From NCBI GenBank assembly GCA_001704765.1, contig MBFK01000183.1, forward strand, positions 1 through 64,000: a stretch of 64,000 bases of DNA, in the 5' to 3' direction. Source of the DNA: Sinorhizobium shofinae. GTDB taxonomy: Bacteria; Pseudomonadota; Alphaproteobacteria; Rhizobiales; Rhizobiaceae. The notes beneath the pieces are model-generated. The model did no database searches, was not told the origin of the DNA, and saw nothing but the letters and a program-made list of their open reading frames with translations. Made by a program: the position numbers and the translations under genes. Positions 43,714 through 52,848 of this stretch are shown here, piece by piece. Position 1 is the first letter of the stretch. Each line of letters begins with the position of its first letter.

Positions 43714-44178
43714 CTATGCCTCCACCCGTTGCGCGCGGCTGCGGGCTTCAGTGAGCTCGGAGGTCGTTTGGCTGAGACGGTCGGCGAGGACACGCATAAT
43801 CTCCACCGCCATGTCGGGAAAATCGGCCAGCAGCTTCAGGAAATCGTCCTTGCGAATGCGCAGGGCCTCGAGCGGAGTGATCGTCTTGATGGTTGCGGTA
43901 CGCGGCGTATTGCAGAGGATGGCGATCTCGCCAACGATCGAATTCTGCTCCACCTCGGCAACCTTCACTTGCCCGGTCGGTGTCGAGACCAGCACATCTG
44001 CCTTGCCGGAAAGGATGACGTAGGCCGCGTCACCGATATCTCCTTGGTGGAACAGGTCTTCGCCGGCGCTGTACATCACCCGGTCGGAGGTGAAAGCGAG
44101 AAGTTTGAGTTTCGCAGGCGGCAGGCCGGAAAAAAGCGTAATCCGGCGCAACATTTCCACTTCGTCTTTTAGGAGCAT
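43714..44178 (-). CDS. Cyclic-nucleotide-binding domain protein
   Basis: A 154-aa protein formed almost entirely by a Crp-type cNMP-binding domain: YSAGEDLFHQGDIGDAAYVILSG and the phosphate-binding cassette GEIAILCNTPRTATI near residues 82-96 (GEIAIL...RTATI). There is no DNA-binding helix-turn-helix. The ATG at 44178 fits the domain start; the frame extends to 44217. It follows the ABC-like gene on the same strand with a 93-bp gap, so it may sense cAMP or cGMP and modulate that protein. Several nucleotide cyclase-like proteins are encoded in the window. Confidence 0.88.
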   Translation of the reverse strand: MLLKDEVEMLRRITLFSGLPPAKLKLLAFTSDRVMYSAGEDLFHQGDIGDAAYVILSGKADVLVSTPTGQVKVAEVEQNSIVGEIAILCNTPRTATIKTITPLEALRIRKDDFLKLLADFPDMAVEIMRVLADRLSQTTSELTEARSRAQRVEA

Positions 44179-44271
44179 ATCAGTCCGCTTCTCCGAATGT
44201 GTCGCGGGCGCAAACACGTCCCTTCCCGACCGACCGGGAAAATACGCCTGCCTCCCAATGCTAATATTACA

Positions 44272-46983
44272 TCAAGATGCCATTTCCTTATAGTCGCTGT
44301 CTTTCGACGGCGTTTCCACAGTTTCCTCGTGTACCAACCGGCCGTTCTCAAAATGCACCACTCGGTCGAAGAGTTCCGAAAGGGCCGGATTGGAAAGGAC
44401 CCACACGATCGCCGGATTGCGGTTCTCGTCATGCAAGAAGGCGAAGACGTTGCGGGTGATCTGGTCCTGCGTGCGCTGATCGAGAGCCAGCAGTGGCTGA
44501 TTAACGATATAGAAATCGGAAAGCCGGATCAGGGCGCGCGCCAGATTGAGTTTCTGCCGCTGGCCGGTCGTTAGTCGCTTGCCACCGGCGCCGACATCGA
44601 AATCGAGCCCGAAAGCCAGCACCTTGTTATAGAGACCGAGCGATTCGAAGAGGTCGCGAACGATCGCCCGAATTTTGTCCGACCCGTCCGTGTGCTTATG
44701 GCCGATACGACCGAAGAGCACGTTGTCGAGGATGCTGGCCGAGGCCATGTAGCGGTTCGGCTGATAATGCTCGATGATGCCGACGAGATCGGCAGGCAGG
44801 CCCTCGCTGAATTCGCGCCGCGCCTCGACGATCTTCTGCATCAGATCCTCGGTCAGGAGACCGAAGCGATGCCGCGGCTCGATATAGCCGAAGCACAGCC
44901 GGATGATCCGGATCGCGTCCTCCTCTGAGACTTCGTCGAGCGGCCGCCCCCTGAGCTTCTGAAGAAGCGCCTCGTAGGCCGGGATTTCCTCACTGGTCAT
45001 GAAGGTAAGCTGCTGGAAGAAGGGATGATCCGGCGGCAGGTCGCGGAACAGTTCGACGACGTTTTCGGCGATTTCGAGCCCCATTCCGTAGAAGGTCTCG
45101 TGGAGACCCGCCTGCCTCAGCACCGTCTTGAAGAAGGGGTGGTTCTCCAGCGCCGTTTCCCACCTTGCCCTGTCGGTCACTGTGCCGAAGAGCAGGTTTT
45201 CGCCAACCGTTGCTTCGATATTGTAGGAGCCCGGCTCGAAGAACACGACGAGATCACTGAGCTTCTCGGCCTCGAGACGCCGGCGCAGCGCGGCGCGCAT
45301 TTCGACGATTTCATTGGCAAAGGCCTCGTGTTCGACGGGATTGATCGTCGAGCGGACGGCCAAGGCCGAAATGTCGTTCGTCAGGAGCACGACGTCGAGG
45401 ACGGCCCTGATCTTCCCGAAAAGATCTTCCGGGCCCGTGGCCCCCGCAGCTCCGTAGTCGATCCAATCGCTGTTGAGGTCGAACGAAGGGTTGCCGGCGA
45501 TCTTTGCTTCGAGCAGTTCCCACCGGCGATGAGCTGCCTTGTCGCCCTCGTAAATCACCTCGGTCAGCGGCGCGTGCTTGAGGCCATAAAGCAGATTGTC
45601 GCCGAGACCGCCCTGGAAAGTGTAGACCTCGGAGGAGGCATAGGAGACCCGTCGCCCGATAACCGCTTCCGGCAGCTCGTGAATATCCTCGTCGCCGATG
45701 ACGATCCTCCCGCTTGCCGGCCAGGTCAAGCGTCCGAAGGCCTCGGCCAAAACCTCTCCGCCGCCGCCCGTGCCGCCGGTAATGGCGACCGTCTCGCCCG
45801 GACGCACCTGGAAGGAGACATGTTCGATCAGCTTGGCGCCGCCGTCGTCGGCAATCGTGAGATTGACGGCAGCAAGCGCGCCGGAGAGCGCCGGAGGCGA
45901 AGCAACGGAAACCTCTTGCACCTTTGGGTCAATCAAGGGCTCGACACTGAACTGTTCCACGACCTGGGTGTATTTGACCTGCACGTCCTGACGCGCCTGA
46001 TCCCAATCGATCAGTTCCTTCAGCGGTCCCGGCAGATCCTTATAGGCCCCGATCACCGCGACGAGCTGGCCGATATCGAGGCGCCCCTGCAGGGCGAAGT
46101 AGCCGCCGATCGAATAGAACAGGAAGGGCGTGACCTGGGCGAGGAAGTTGTTCAGGAACTTCACCAGGAACTTCCACTGGTAAAGATCGTAGCGGATCTT
46201 GAAGATCCGGCCGAGGCGCGCGGCGATGTCGGCGCGCTCGTAATTGGACGTGTCATGCCCGCGGATCGTGCCGATACCGTCGACGATCTCGCTGACCCGC
46301 CCCGAGAGCTCACGCGCCGTCAGTTGGCGTTCGCGCCCGAGCACCAGCAGCCGCCGGCGCATGCGGGGGATGATTATCGCCTGGACCGCGACGATGACAA
46401 AGGCGATGATGCCTAGCCAGAAGCTCTGAATCAGGATGAAGATCAGTGCCGTCAGCGCCTGACCGCCGAGAAGCGCGGGCTGCACGAAGGCATCGCCGGT
46501 GAAGCCGCCCATGGGCTCGACTTCATCCTTGATCATCGTCGCGATTTCCGCCGGCTTGACACGCTTCAAGTGGTGCGGCGGGAAGCGCAGGACGCGATCG
46601 ACAAGCTCGAAGCGGATGCGCCTCAGGAGCCGTTCACCAAGCCGGCCCTTGTAGGTATTGATGTAGAATTTGAAGAGCCCGTTGATGATCACTAGCAGGA
46701 GAAAGACGAGGCTGAGTGCCAGCAGCATCCCCTGCCGCCCAAGCTCGATTCCGGAAAAAAGATTGACCTCGCCAAAGAATGGCAGGCTGAAAGAGATCGG
46801 CATGAAGAGCTTGGTTGCCCCGGGCGTTTCGAATCCCTGCCCCTGGATCGGCCCGTTGACGATCTGCTTCGGCAGGTCGAAGGACATGAAATAAGGGATC
46901 ATCGACAGCGCTACGACCAGGAGGATCCAGAGCTGCGCCGTTCGGGTATGGGTCCAGATGTAGCGGGAAAGACGTGGTTCCAT
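44272..46983 (-). CDS. ABC exporter-like protein with degenerate ATPase
   Basis: A 903-aa protein. Residues 15-330 form an ABC type-1 membrane domain (six helices). After about 370 comes a nucleotide-binding region that is altered at every key motif. Walker A is TGGTGGGGEV (402-411) without the lysine. The signature reads TTGQRQKLNLARAL instead of LSGGQ. Walker B is FYIVNQPLLALD, asparagine in place of the aspartate. The domain is enlarged to over 500 residues and contains three NLLYG/NLLFG/NVLFG segments, as if the Q-loop to D-loop region had been repeated. ATP hydrolysis is unlikely. It may be a regulatory or channel-like membrane protein working with the downstream cNMP-binding protein. 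Confidence 0.85.
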   Translation of the reverse strand: MEPRLSRYIWTHTRTAQLWILLVVALSMIPYFMSFDLPKQIVNGPIQGQGFETPGATKLFMPISFSLPFFGEVNLFSGIELGRQGMLLALSLVFLLLVIINGLFKFYINTYKGRLGERLLRRIRFELVDRVLRFPPHHLKRVKPAEIATMIKDEVEPMGGFTGDAFVQPALLGGQALTALIFILIQSFWLGIIAFVIVAVQAIIIPRMRRRLLVLGRERQLTARELSGRVSEIVDGIGTIRGHDTSNYERADIAARLGRIFKIRYDLYQWKFLVKFLNNFLAQVTPFLFYSIGGYFALQGRLDIGQLVAVIGAYKDLPGPLKELIDWDQARQDVQVKYTQVVEQFSVEPLIDPKVQEVSVASPPALSGALAAVNLTIADDGGAKLIEHVSFQVRPGETVAITGGTGGGGEVLAEAFGRLTWPASGRIVIGDEDIHELPEAVIGRRVSYASSEVYTFQGGLGDNLLYGLKHAPLTEVIYEGDKAAHRRWELLEAKIAGNPSFDLNSDWIDYGAAGATGPEDLFGKIRAVLDVVLLTNDISALAVRSTINPVEHEAFANEIVEMRAALRRRLEAEKLSDLVVFFEPGSYNIEATVGENLLFGTVTDRARWETALENHPFFKTVLRQAGLHETFYGMGLEIAENVVELFRDLPPDHPFFQQLTFMTSEEIPAYEALLQKLRGRPLDEVSEEDAIRIIRLCFGYIEPRHRFGLLTEDLMQKIVEARREFSEGLPADLVGIIEHYQPNRYMASASILDNVLFGRIGHKHTDGSDKIRAIVRDLFESLGLYNKVLAFGLDFDVGAGGKRLTTGQRQKLNLARALIRLSDFYIVNQPLLALDQRTQDQITRNVFAFLHDENRNPAIVWVLSNPALSELFDRVVHFENGRLVHEETVETPSKDSDYKEMAS

Positions 46984-47308
46984 GGGCGGGTAATGAGACC
47001 TAATCTAAATTTCGGGATCGCAGGGCCGCTCCGGAAGCGGACGCTGGCCGCAAATGGTTTCTCTCCACCAAATCTTCAATGGCGCACGCCTTGTCCACGA
47101 AACGTGACTGTTGGCCATGAGAGCAGAGCCATACTCCATGTCAAGCGCTTGGTTGGCCAAGCAAACTCCTTCCGCCGGAAAATCGAACCGGTCCCTGTCG
47201 TCCGGGGCGAGCGGCAACTTGTGTTCACTCGGCGCCTTCGGCAACCTATCAGTCGCGGCTTTCCTCGCGCGGCTTGCGCTTGCCGGACCCTGAGCTTACA
47301 ACAGCCGC
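46984..47308. other. Divergent promoter region, no gene supported
   Basis: 325 bp between the ABC-like gene and the methyltransferase-like gene. Frames of 60-79 codons overlap on both strands, but none has a ribosome-binding site or a recognisable motif. Confidence 0.5.
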
Positions 47309-47983
47309 ATGACGCATGCCAGCCACTCCCCCCACAGTTCCAACGATTGGCACGAAAACGGTTATGATCTCACGCGAGGGTTGGCCGCTTACACGGGAAG
47401 CGTACTCGTTGACGGCATAGCCAAGGTCATCGCAAAGCATCCCGAAGCGAATATCGCCAATGCCTTCAACCACAAGCAGGTTCTGTGCAAGCTCTGGGCT
47501 CGTGATGAGCTCTTAAAGAATGCCGGTTCCGCCTATGGCAGGATCGTCGTTCTCGGCGGCTGGTACGGTGTTCTGCCGGCCATGCTTCTCGAAGATCGGC
47601 GCTTTAATATCGAGGCGATCGACAGCTTCGACATCGATCCGGCAGTCGAGCAGGTGGCGCGCACGCTGAATTCTGGTTTCGGCGACCGGTTTCGCGCCGT
47701 CACGGCGGATATGTATGCGATCGACTATCGCAGCATGGAGGCTGATCTCGTGGTCAACACGAGTTGCGAGCACATCGCCGACCTCGGCGCATGGCTCGGC
47801 CTCGTCCCCTCCGGCACCCGCGTCCTGCTGCAGTCAAACGACTATTTCAGCGAGCCAAGTCACGTAAACTGCGTTTCCTCGCTCGAGGAATTTCTAGCCA
47901 AGGCTGGCCTTTCTCGCGTCGATTTCGCGGGCGCGCTACCCATGAAGAAATACACGCGCTTCATGCTGATCGGCACGATCTGA
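47309..47983 (+). CDS. SAM-methyltransferase-like protein
   Basis: A 224-aa protein with a Rossmann-like core. IVVLGGWYGVLPAMLLEDRRF near residue 79 stands where SAM-binding motif I would be, EAIDSFDIDPAVEQVA follows as motif II, and ADLVVNTSCEHIADLGAW as motif III-IV. This fits a class I methyltransferase fold, although the motif I glycines are atypical. Substrate unknown. It converges on a glycosyltransferase gene and overlaps it by 23 bp. Confidence 0.7.
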   Translation: MTHASHSPHSSNDWHENGYDLTRGLAAYTGSVLVDGIAKVIAKHPEANIANAFNHKQVLCKLWARDELLKNAGSAYGRIVVLGGWYGVLPAMLLEDRRFNIEAIDSFDIDPAVEQVARTLNSGFGDRFRAVTADMYAIDYRSMEADLVVNTSCEHIADLGAWLGLVPSGTRVLLQSNDYFSEPSHVNCVSSLEEFLAKAGLSRVDFAGALPMKKYTRFMLIGTI

Positions 47984-49142
47984 CGCCTTCCATGCGCTTC
48001 AGATGCTCCTTGAGAAGCATCGCTGTCCTATCGGCCCCGTCGAGGTCGAGCGGCGGGATATTGGGTTTCGTTCGAGCGAGCATCGTTTCCACCTGCTGCG
48101 CGAGGCCCTGCGGCGTGATCCCGTCTTCGGGCAGAACGGCGGCGAGGCCGAGCCTCTCTAACCTGCTTGCGCGCGTGCTCTGCTCGGTTTCGCCGCCGGC
48201 GGTAAAGGGAATGAGCAGCGCGTTGCATCCAGCACGGAGTATGTCGCAGACGGTGTTGTAACCGGCTTGCGAGACGGAAAGGCGCGCGCCGGCAAGAAGG
48301 CTTGCAAAATCCTGCCGGAAACGAAACAGGCTGACACCGTCCGGTGCCGCAGCGGCGAGGTCGTCAAAATCCGGCTGCGGCAGATTTGGGCCGGTCACCA
48401 GACACCAGCGGAGTTCTTTCGGCAAAATCCTCGCCGCTCCAAGTGCTGCGCCGATCAACTCCTTGCCGACAGCCCCGCCGCCCGCGGAAACCAGGATGTC
48501 GAAGATCTCGGCGGGCTCAGCCGGCGGTGGCGGAGCGACAAGCCCGGTATAGGCCACTCGGTCGGCGATCTCATTTGCGAGCGGAAAGGTCTCTTCGAGC
48601 CGTGTGAAGGCCGGGTCGCCATGGACGAGCACGAGGTCGAAGTGCTCCTTCACCAGTTCGACCGTCTCCTCGGCCCGCCCCGGTTTTGTCCGCTCCTGCA
48701 GGATGTCGCGGAGCGAAGTCGCCACCAGCGGTCGGCGGTCCATTGCTTCGATCGCGTCAAGCAAGGGTAGGAGCTCGAAACGCATCTGCCGGCGACCGAA
48801 CGGAAAAGCCTCGGTGATGACGATGTCAGGCTCCGAGAGACGAAGCGCCTCCAGGAGCAGATCCTTGCGATATTCCTGGAAAACGGCCGTGACCGGATTG
48901 CCCTCGGCGTCGGCCAAGCCGGAGAAACCCTTGTCGCCCGCCGTCACCGGCGGCAGGACAACCGTCCTCACACCCTCTCCGGGGAAGCCCGGGACGGGCA
49001 AGCCACCGGTGACCATGGTCACGTCGAAGTCGCGCGCCAGCAGCGCCTTTGCAATGCGGCTGGCCCTTGCCAGATGCCCGATGCCGAGCAGGTGCTGCAC
49101 GTAGAAAAAAACGCGACGCTTGCTCAAGGAGACTTTCTCCAT
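47961..49142 (-). CDS. MurG-like glycosyltransferase
   Basis: A 393-aa GT-B-fold glycosyltransferase. The N-terminal FYVQHLLGIGHLARASRIAKAL is the acceptor-side motif of MurG-like enzymes and the C-terminal VSQAGYNTVCDILRAGCNALLIPF binds the nucleotide sugar. It is the last of three consecutive glycosyltransferases transcribed leftward and overlaps the middle one by 19 bp. It resembles the gene product at 50381-51595 in both motifs. It is probably involved in a surface polysaccharide or glycolipid; the sugar is unknown. Confidence 0.88.
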   Translation of the reverse strand: MEKVSLSKRRVFFYVQHLLGIGHLARASRIAKALLARDFDVTMVTGGLPVPGFPGEGVRTVVLPPVTAGDKGFSGLADAEGNPVTAVFQEYRKDLLLEALRLSEPDIVITEAFPFGRRQMRFELLPLLDAIEAMDRRPLVATSLRDILQERTKPGRAEETVELVKEHFDLVLVHGDPAFTRLEETFPLANEIADRVAYTGLVAPPPPAEPAEIFDILVSAGGGAVGKELIGAALGAARILPKELRWCLVTGPNLPQPDFDDLAAAAPDGVSLFRFRQDFASLLAGARLSVSQAGYNTVCDILRAGCNALLIPFTAGGETEQSTRASRLERLGLAAVLPEDGITPQGLAQQVETMLARTKPNIPPLDLDGADRTAMLLKEHLKRMEGVRSCRSA

Positions 49143-50371
49143 TCGCTTTCGAAAAGGCCGCTCAACTGGTTGACGCTCGAGTGATGATCGAACTCGGCCC
49201 GCACGCGCCTTTCCGCCGCAGCGCCAAGCCCAATGCGCAGAGCCGGATCGCGGATGAGCCGCTCGAGCGCTGCAGCAAGAGAACGGGGATCTTCAGGCGG
49301 CACCACGAGGCCATTCTCATCATTGTCAAGCAGTTCCGGAACGCCGGATACCAGTGTCGAAACGCAGGCAAGCCGCTGGCTCGATGCCTCGACCAGCACA
49401 TTCGGCAATCCGTCGCGATCGCCATCGGCCGCAACCCGACAGGCAAGTGTAAAAATGTCGCTCTCACGGTAGCGTGCGAGCACATCCTTCTGATCGAGTG
49501 CGCCGTGCCAGGTCACGCGATGCGCGAGGCCGAGATTGTCGGCAAGTGCGCGAAGGTCCTTCGTCAGGTCGCCTGCGCCGATATGCTCGAAGCGCCAGTT
49601 GAGATCGGCGGGCAGCATCGACAGTGCCTTGAGGAGAATGTCGTAGCCCTTCTTGGCAACGGCGCGCCCGACGCTGACGATGCGCACCGGATCGCTGGGA
49701 TCGGAACCGTCGCGGTGGGAATGATCGCCTTCGAAGCTCGGGAAGCGATGCAAATCGAGACCGTGATAGCTCAGATGCACCCGGGACTTCTCCGCCGTCA
49801 GGCTCTTGAGGTGCTCGAATCCGCTGCGCGTGCAGGTCACCGTCCAGCGCGCGCGTCCGAGCTTTTCCGACAGCTCCCAATCCGAAGAGGTCCAGATGTC
49901 CTTGGCATGTGCGGAGCAGGTCCAGGGAACGCCGGCCATGATGCTCGCATAAGCCGTAACTGAAGCCGGCGTGTGGATGAAATGCGCGTGCAGCCAGCGC
50001 GCCCCGGTGGGCCACTCGGCGACGAGCACCAGCGCCTGGCCAAAACGGCGGAAGCGGTTGCGCGTCCAGTCACGACGGAGATCCCGAATGAAGGGCACGA
50101 GAGCCTGCCAGAACCCAACCTTGGGTAGCGACTTCAACAGTGAGCGAAACACCCGCCAGGGCTCGTCATGCAGGTATTCAGGAAGATAAAACACTTCAGC
50201 CCGGATCTCGTCATGGACGGGATGACGCTTCACATCGGTCGGGCGCCGCAGGGCGACGAGCACGAGATCGTGCCCTGCCCTTTCGAGGCCCAACAGTTCC
50301 TGGGCAATGAAGGTCTCGGAAAGGCGTGGATAGCCCTTCAGGACAACGGCGATCTTTCGAGTTTGCGACAC
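49124..50371 (-). CDS. GT4-family glycosyltransferase
   Basis: A 415-aa glycosyltransferase 1/4-type enzyme. N-terminal GYPRLSETFIAQELLGLERAGHD, central VSVGRAVAKKGYDILLKAL, and the C-terminal E-x7-E region (VLVEASSQRLACVSTLVSGVPE) are all present. The start SETFIAQELLGLE pattern is typical of exopolysaccharide and colanic-acid-type transferases. The ATG at 50371 is 9 bp after the upstream GT stop. Confidence 0.93.
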   Translation of the reverse strand: MSQTRKIAVVLKGYPRLSETFIAQELLGLERAGHDLVLVALRRPTDVKRHPVHDEIRAEVFYLPEYLHDEPWRVFRSLLKSLPKVGFWQALVPFIRDLRRDWTRNRFRRFGQALVLVAEWPTGARWLHAHFIHTPASVTAYASIMAGVPWTCSAHAKDIWTSSDWELSEKLGRARWTVTCTRSGFEHLKSLTAEKSRVHLSYHGLDLHRFPSFEGDHSHRDGSDPSDPVRIVSVGRAVAKKGYDILLKALSMLPADLNWRFEHIGAGDLTKDLRALADNLGLAHRVTWHGALDQKDVLARYRESDIFTLACRVAADGDRDGLPNVLVEASSQRLACVSTLVSGVPELLDNDENGLVVPPEDPRSLAAALERLIRDPALRIGLGAAAERRVRAEFDHHSSVNQLSGLFESEWRKSP

Positions 50372-50380
50372 GAGTATTTT

Positions 50381-51595
50381 TCAGCTTGTCTGCTTGACGA
50401 CGCTCAGGTGTTCCTTCGATCTGTGATCGAGCCATTGTCCGACAATCTCGGATATATGGACAAGGCCTTCGAGCCTCAGGCCGTTCCTGTTGCACGACGG
50501 CGCCGCACGCTGCGGCAAGGCCTTGAGTGCCGCTGCAAAGCGCAGCGGGTCCTCCGCCTCGTGGGGCAGCAACATGTCGACAAGGCCGAGTTCGGACGCG
50601 CGCCGCGCCCGGATCAGTTGCTCCTCACGCGGCTGCAGCCGCGGCACGATCAGCGCGGGCTTGTCGAAGGACAGGATCTCGCAATAGGTGTTGTAACCGC
50701 CCATCGATACGACGCCCCTCGCGCCGGCGACCAACTCCTCCATGCGGTTGTCGAACTCGATGATCTTGATGAAAGGGATTCGGCCGCCCTTCCGGATCAG
50801 CTTGTTGCGCTGTTTGGCGGGCATATAGGGACCGAGGACCACAAGTGCATTGTGCGTGAGGCCGGGGTCCTGCTGGTAGGCATGGATGACGTTATGGATG
50901 AGATCGGCGCCATCGCCGCCGCCTCCGGTGGTCACGAGAATATAGTCGCCCTCCGGCCTGTGGTCGGGCAATCCGTCATGCGGAACGCTTCTTTGCAGGA
51001 AGCCTAAGAAATTCATGCGGTCGCGCACCGCCGCCGGCACGTCGAGCCCGACCAGCGGGTCGTAGAAATCGGGGGGGCCGTAGACCCAGATCGAATCGTA
51101 GAACTGCTCGATTTTGCGCATGGTGTCGCGGCGCTTCCACTCTTCTTCGAGCAGGTGCGGCGCATCCATGACTTCCCGAAGCCCGAGAACCAATCTCGTC
51201 CCGTGCGTCTTCAGATAGGTCAACGTGTCCTCGACCTCGCCGCGCAGCCCCATCGGCTCCTTGTCGACGATGAAGATGTCCGGCTTGAAGGTCTCGGCGG
51301 TCGAGCGAATGATCGACTGACGCATCTTCAGCGTCTCGTGCAGGTCGATGTGGCGGTCGAGCGACGTGTATTCGCCATTCCTCAGCTTGATGACGCTGGG
51401 GATCTTCACGAAATCGACGCGGGCCCGATAGTCGAAGGCGCCGGCAATCGTCGCCCCGGAAACGATCAGGACCTGCAGGCCGCTATAGTCCTCTACGAGC
51501 GCATGCGCGATCGCGCGACAGCGTCTCAGATGACCGAGGCCGAACGTATCGTGGCTGTACATGAGAATCCGGGCATCTTCGAAGCGCCGTATCAT
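50381..51595 (-). CDS. MurG-like glycosyltransferase
   Basis: A 404-aa glycosyltransferase starting at the ATG at 51595 (MIRRFEDARILMYSHDTFGLG), with AGAAAGG upstream; the open frame to 52144 is an artefact overlapping the permease gene. The motif HDTFGLGHLRRCRAIAHAL and the C-terminal VSMGGYNTYCEILSFDKPALIVP match the predicted-glycosyltransferase family related to MurG. It is first of the three GT genes and 77 bp downstream of the permease. Confidence 0.88.
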   Translation of the reverse strand: MIRRFEDARILMYSHDTFGLGHLRRCRAIAHALVEDYSGLQVLIVSGATIAGAFDYRARVDFVKIPSVIKLRNGEYTSLDRHIDLHETLKMRQSIIRSTAETFKPDIFIVDKEPMGLRGEVEDTLTYLKTHGTRLVLGLREVMDAPHLLEEEWKRRDTMRKIEQFYDSIWVYGPPDFYDPLVGLDVPAAVRDRMNFLGFLQRSVPHDGLPDHRPEGDYILVTTGGGGDGADLIHNVIHAYQQDPGLTHNALVVLGPYMPAKQRNKLIRKGGRIPFIKIIEFDNRMEELVAGARGVVSMGGYNTYCEILSFDKPALIVPRLQPREEQLIRARRASELGLVDMLLPHEAEDPLRFAAALKALPQRAAPSCNRNGLRLEGLVHISEIVGQWLDHRSKEHLSVVKQTS

Positions 51596-51672
51596 ACGAA
51601 GAACCTTTCTCTCATACGTGGAAACGCCAAGTTCGCTGCAGCGCCTGCTTGAATCGAGCGGCGATACCGGGG

Positions 51673-52848
51673 CTATTTGTAGGGATCTGCGGCGTCGCGC
51701 AACCCGTCTCCCAGGAAGTTGAACGCCAATATCACAAGAATGACTGGTATAGTCGGAAACAGCAGCCAAGGATAGAAGGCAATCACGCTCACGCTCTTTG
51801 CCTCCGTCAGCAGAATGCCCCAGCTCGTGATCGGCGGGCGCAAGCCGAGGCCGAGGAAGCTGAGCGCCGTCTCGCCGAGAATCATGCCGGGAATGGAGAT
51901 CGTTGCCGTCGCGATGAGATGCGACATGAAGCCCGGCACGAGATGCCGACCGATGATGCGGCTGCTTTTCGCCCCCATCAACTGGGCGGCGAGCACATAA
52001 TCCTCTTCCCGCAGGGCAAGCAGCTTGGAGCGGACGGCACGCGCCAGGCCAGTCCAATCGAGAAGGCCAAGGATGACGGTTATGCCGAGATAGATGAGGA
52101 TCGGGCTCCATGTCGCCGGCATGATCGCCGCCAGCGAAAGCCAAAGCGGAATGCTCGGAATCGACTGGAGAACTTCGATCAACCGCTGCACGAGAAGGTC
52201 GAACACCCCGCCGTGGTAGCCGGCAAGGCCGCCGATGACGATGCCCAGCACAAAGCTCACGGTAATGCCGAGCAGCCCGATCGTCAGGGATATCCGCGCG
52301 CCATAGATGATGCGCGACAGCACGTCGCGTCCCAGCCTGTCGCTCCCGAGCAGGAACAATTGGCCATTTTCCGCAGGGCAGACCAGATGCAGGTTGCTTT
52401 CGAACAGGCCCCAGAAGCGGTAGCTGTCGCCGCGACAGAAGAAGCGGACCGGCTGGATGTCCGCGCTGTTGTCGGTGTAGTTCCGCTTCAGCGTATCCAT
52501 GTCGAGTTGCATCGTCCGTCCGTAGACGAAGGGACCGACGAAATCGCCGTCATGGAAGAAATGAACGCGCTGCGGCGGAGCGTAGATGAAATCGACATTG
52601 CGGGTGTGCAGGTTGTAGGGCGCCAGGAACTCGCAGATGAGGATCATGCCGTAGAGCACCGCCAGGAAGATGCCGGACGCCAGCGCAACCCTGTGCCGCT
52701 TGAACTTCCACCACATCAGCCGCAGCTGCGATGCCTGATTGACCCGCACCTGCTCCTCCGTCATCACCTCGACGGAATAGGGATCGAAGGGGGCGGTCGA
52801 CACGTAATGCGGTAGCGGCTCGCCAGGGGCAGGAATCGGTGACGTCAC
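51673..52848 (-). CDS. ABC transporter permease, YejE/OppC type
   Basis: A 391-aa inner-membrane permease. It has an N-terminal helix after about 55 residues, a large periplasmic loop (residues 80-190) and a C-terminal five-helix core with the EAA-like loop EEDYVLAAQLMGAKSSRIIGRHLVPG. The large loop and length match YejE-type permeases for peptides or oligosaccharides. The ATG at 52848 overlaps the other permease stop by 4 bp. Confidence 0.93.
   Translation of the reverse strand: MTSPIPAPGEPLPHYVSTAPFDPYSVEVMTEEQVRVNQASQLRLMWWKFKRHRVALASGIFLAVLYGMILICEFLAPYNLHTRNVDFIYAPPQRVHFFHDGDFVGPFVYGRTMQLDMDTLKRNYTDNSADIQPVRFFCRGDSYRFWGLFESNLHLVCPAENGQLFLLGSDRLGRDVLSRIIYGARISLTIGLLGITVSFVLGIVIGGLAGYHGGVFDLLVQRLIEVLQSIPSIPLWLSLAAIMPATWSPILIYLGITVILGLLDWTGLARAVRSKLLALREEDYVLAAQLMGAKSSRIIGRHLVPGFMSHLIATATISIPGMILGETALSFLGLGLRPPITSWGILLTEAKSVSVIAFYPWLLFPTIPVILVILAFNFLGDGLRDAADPYK

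Noticed and set aside
45025..46416. 463-codon open frame opposite the ABC-like gene
   Set aside because: Antisense shadow; the minus-strand protein has clear membrane-domain motifs over the same region.
47005..47244. 79-codon minus-strand frame in the 46984-47308 gap
   Set aside because: No start signal, overlaps other frames and shows no recognisable motif.
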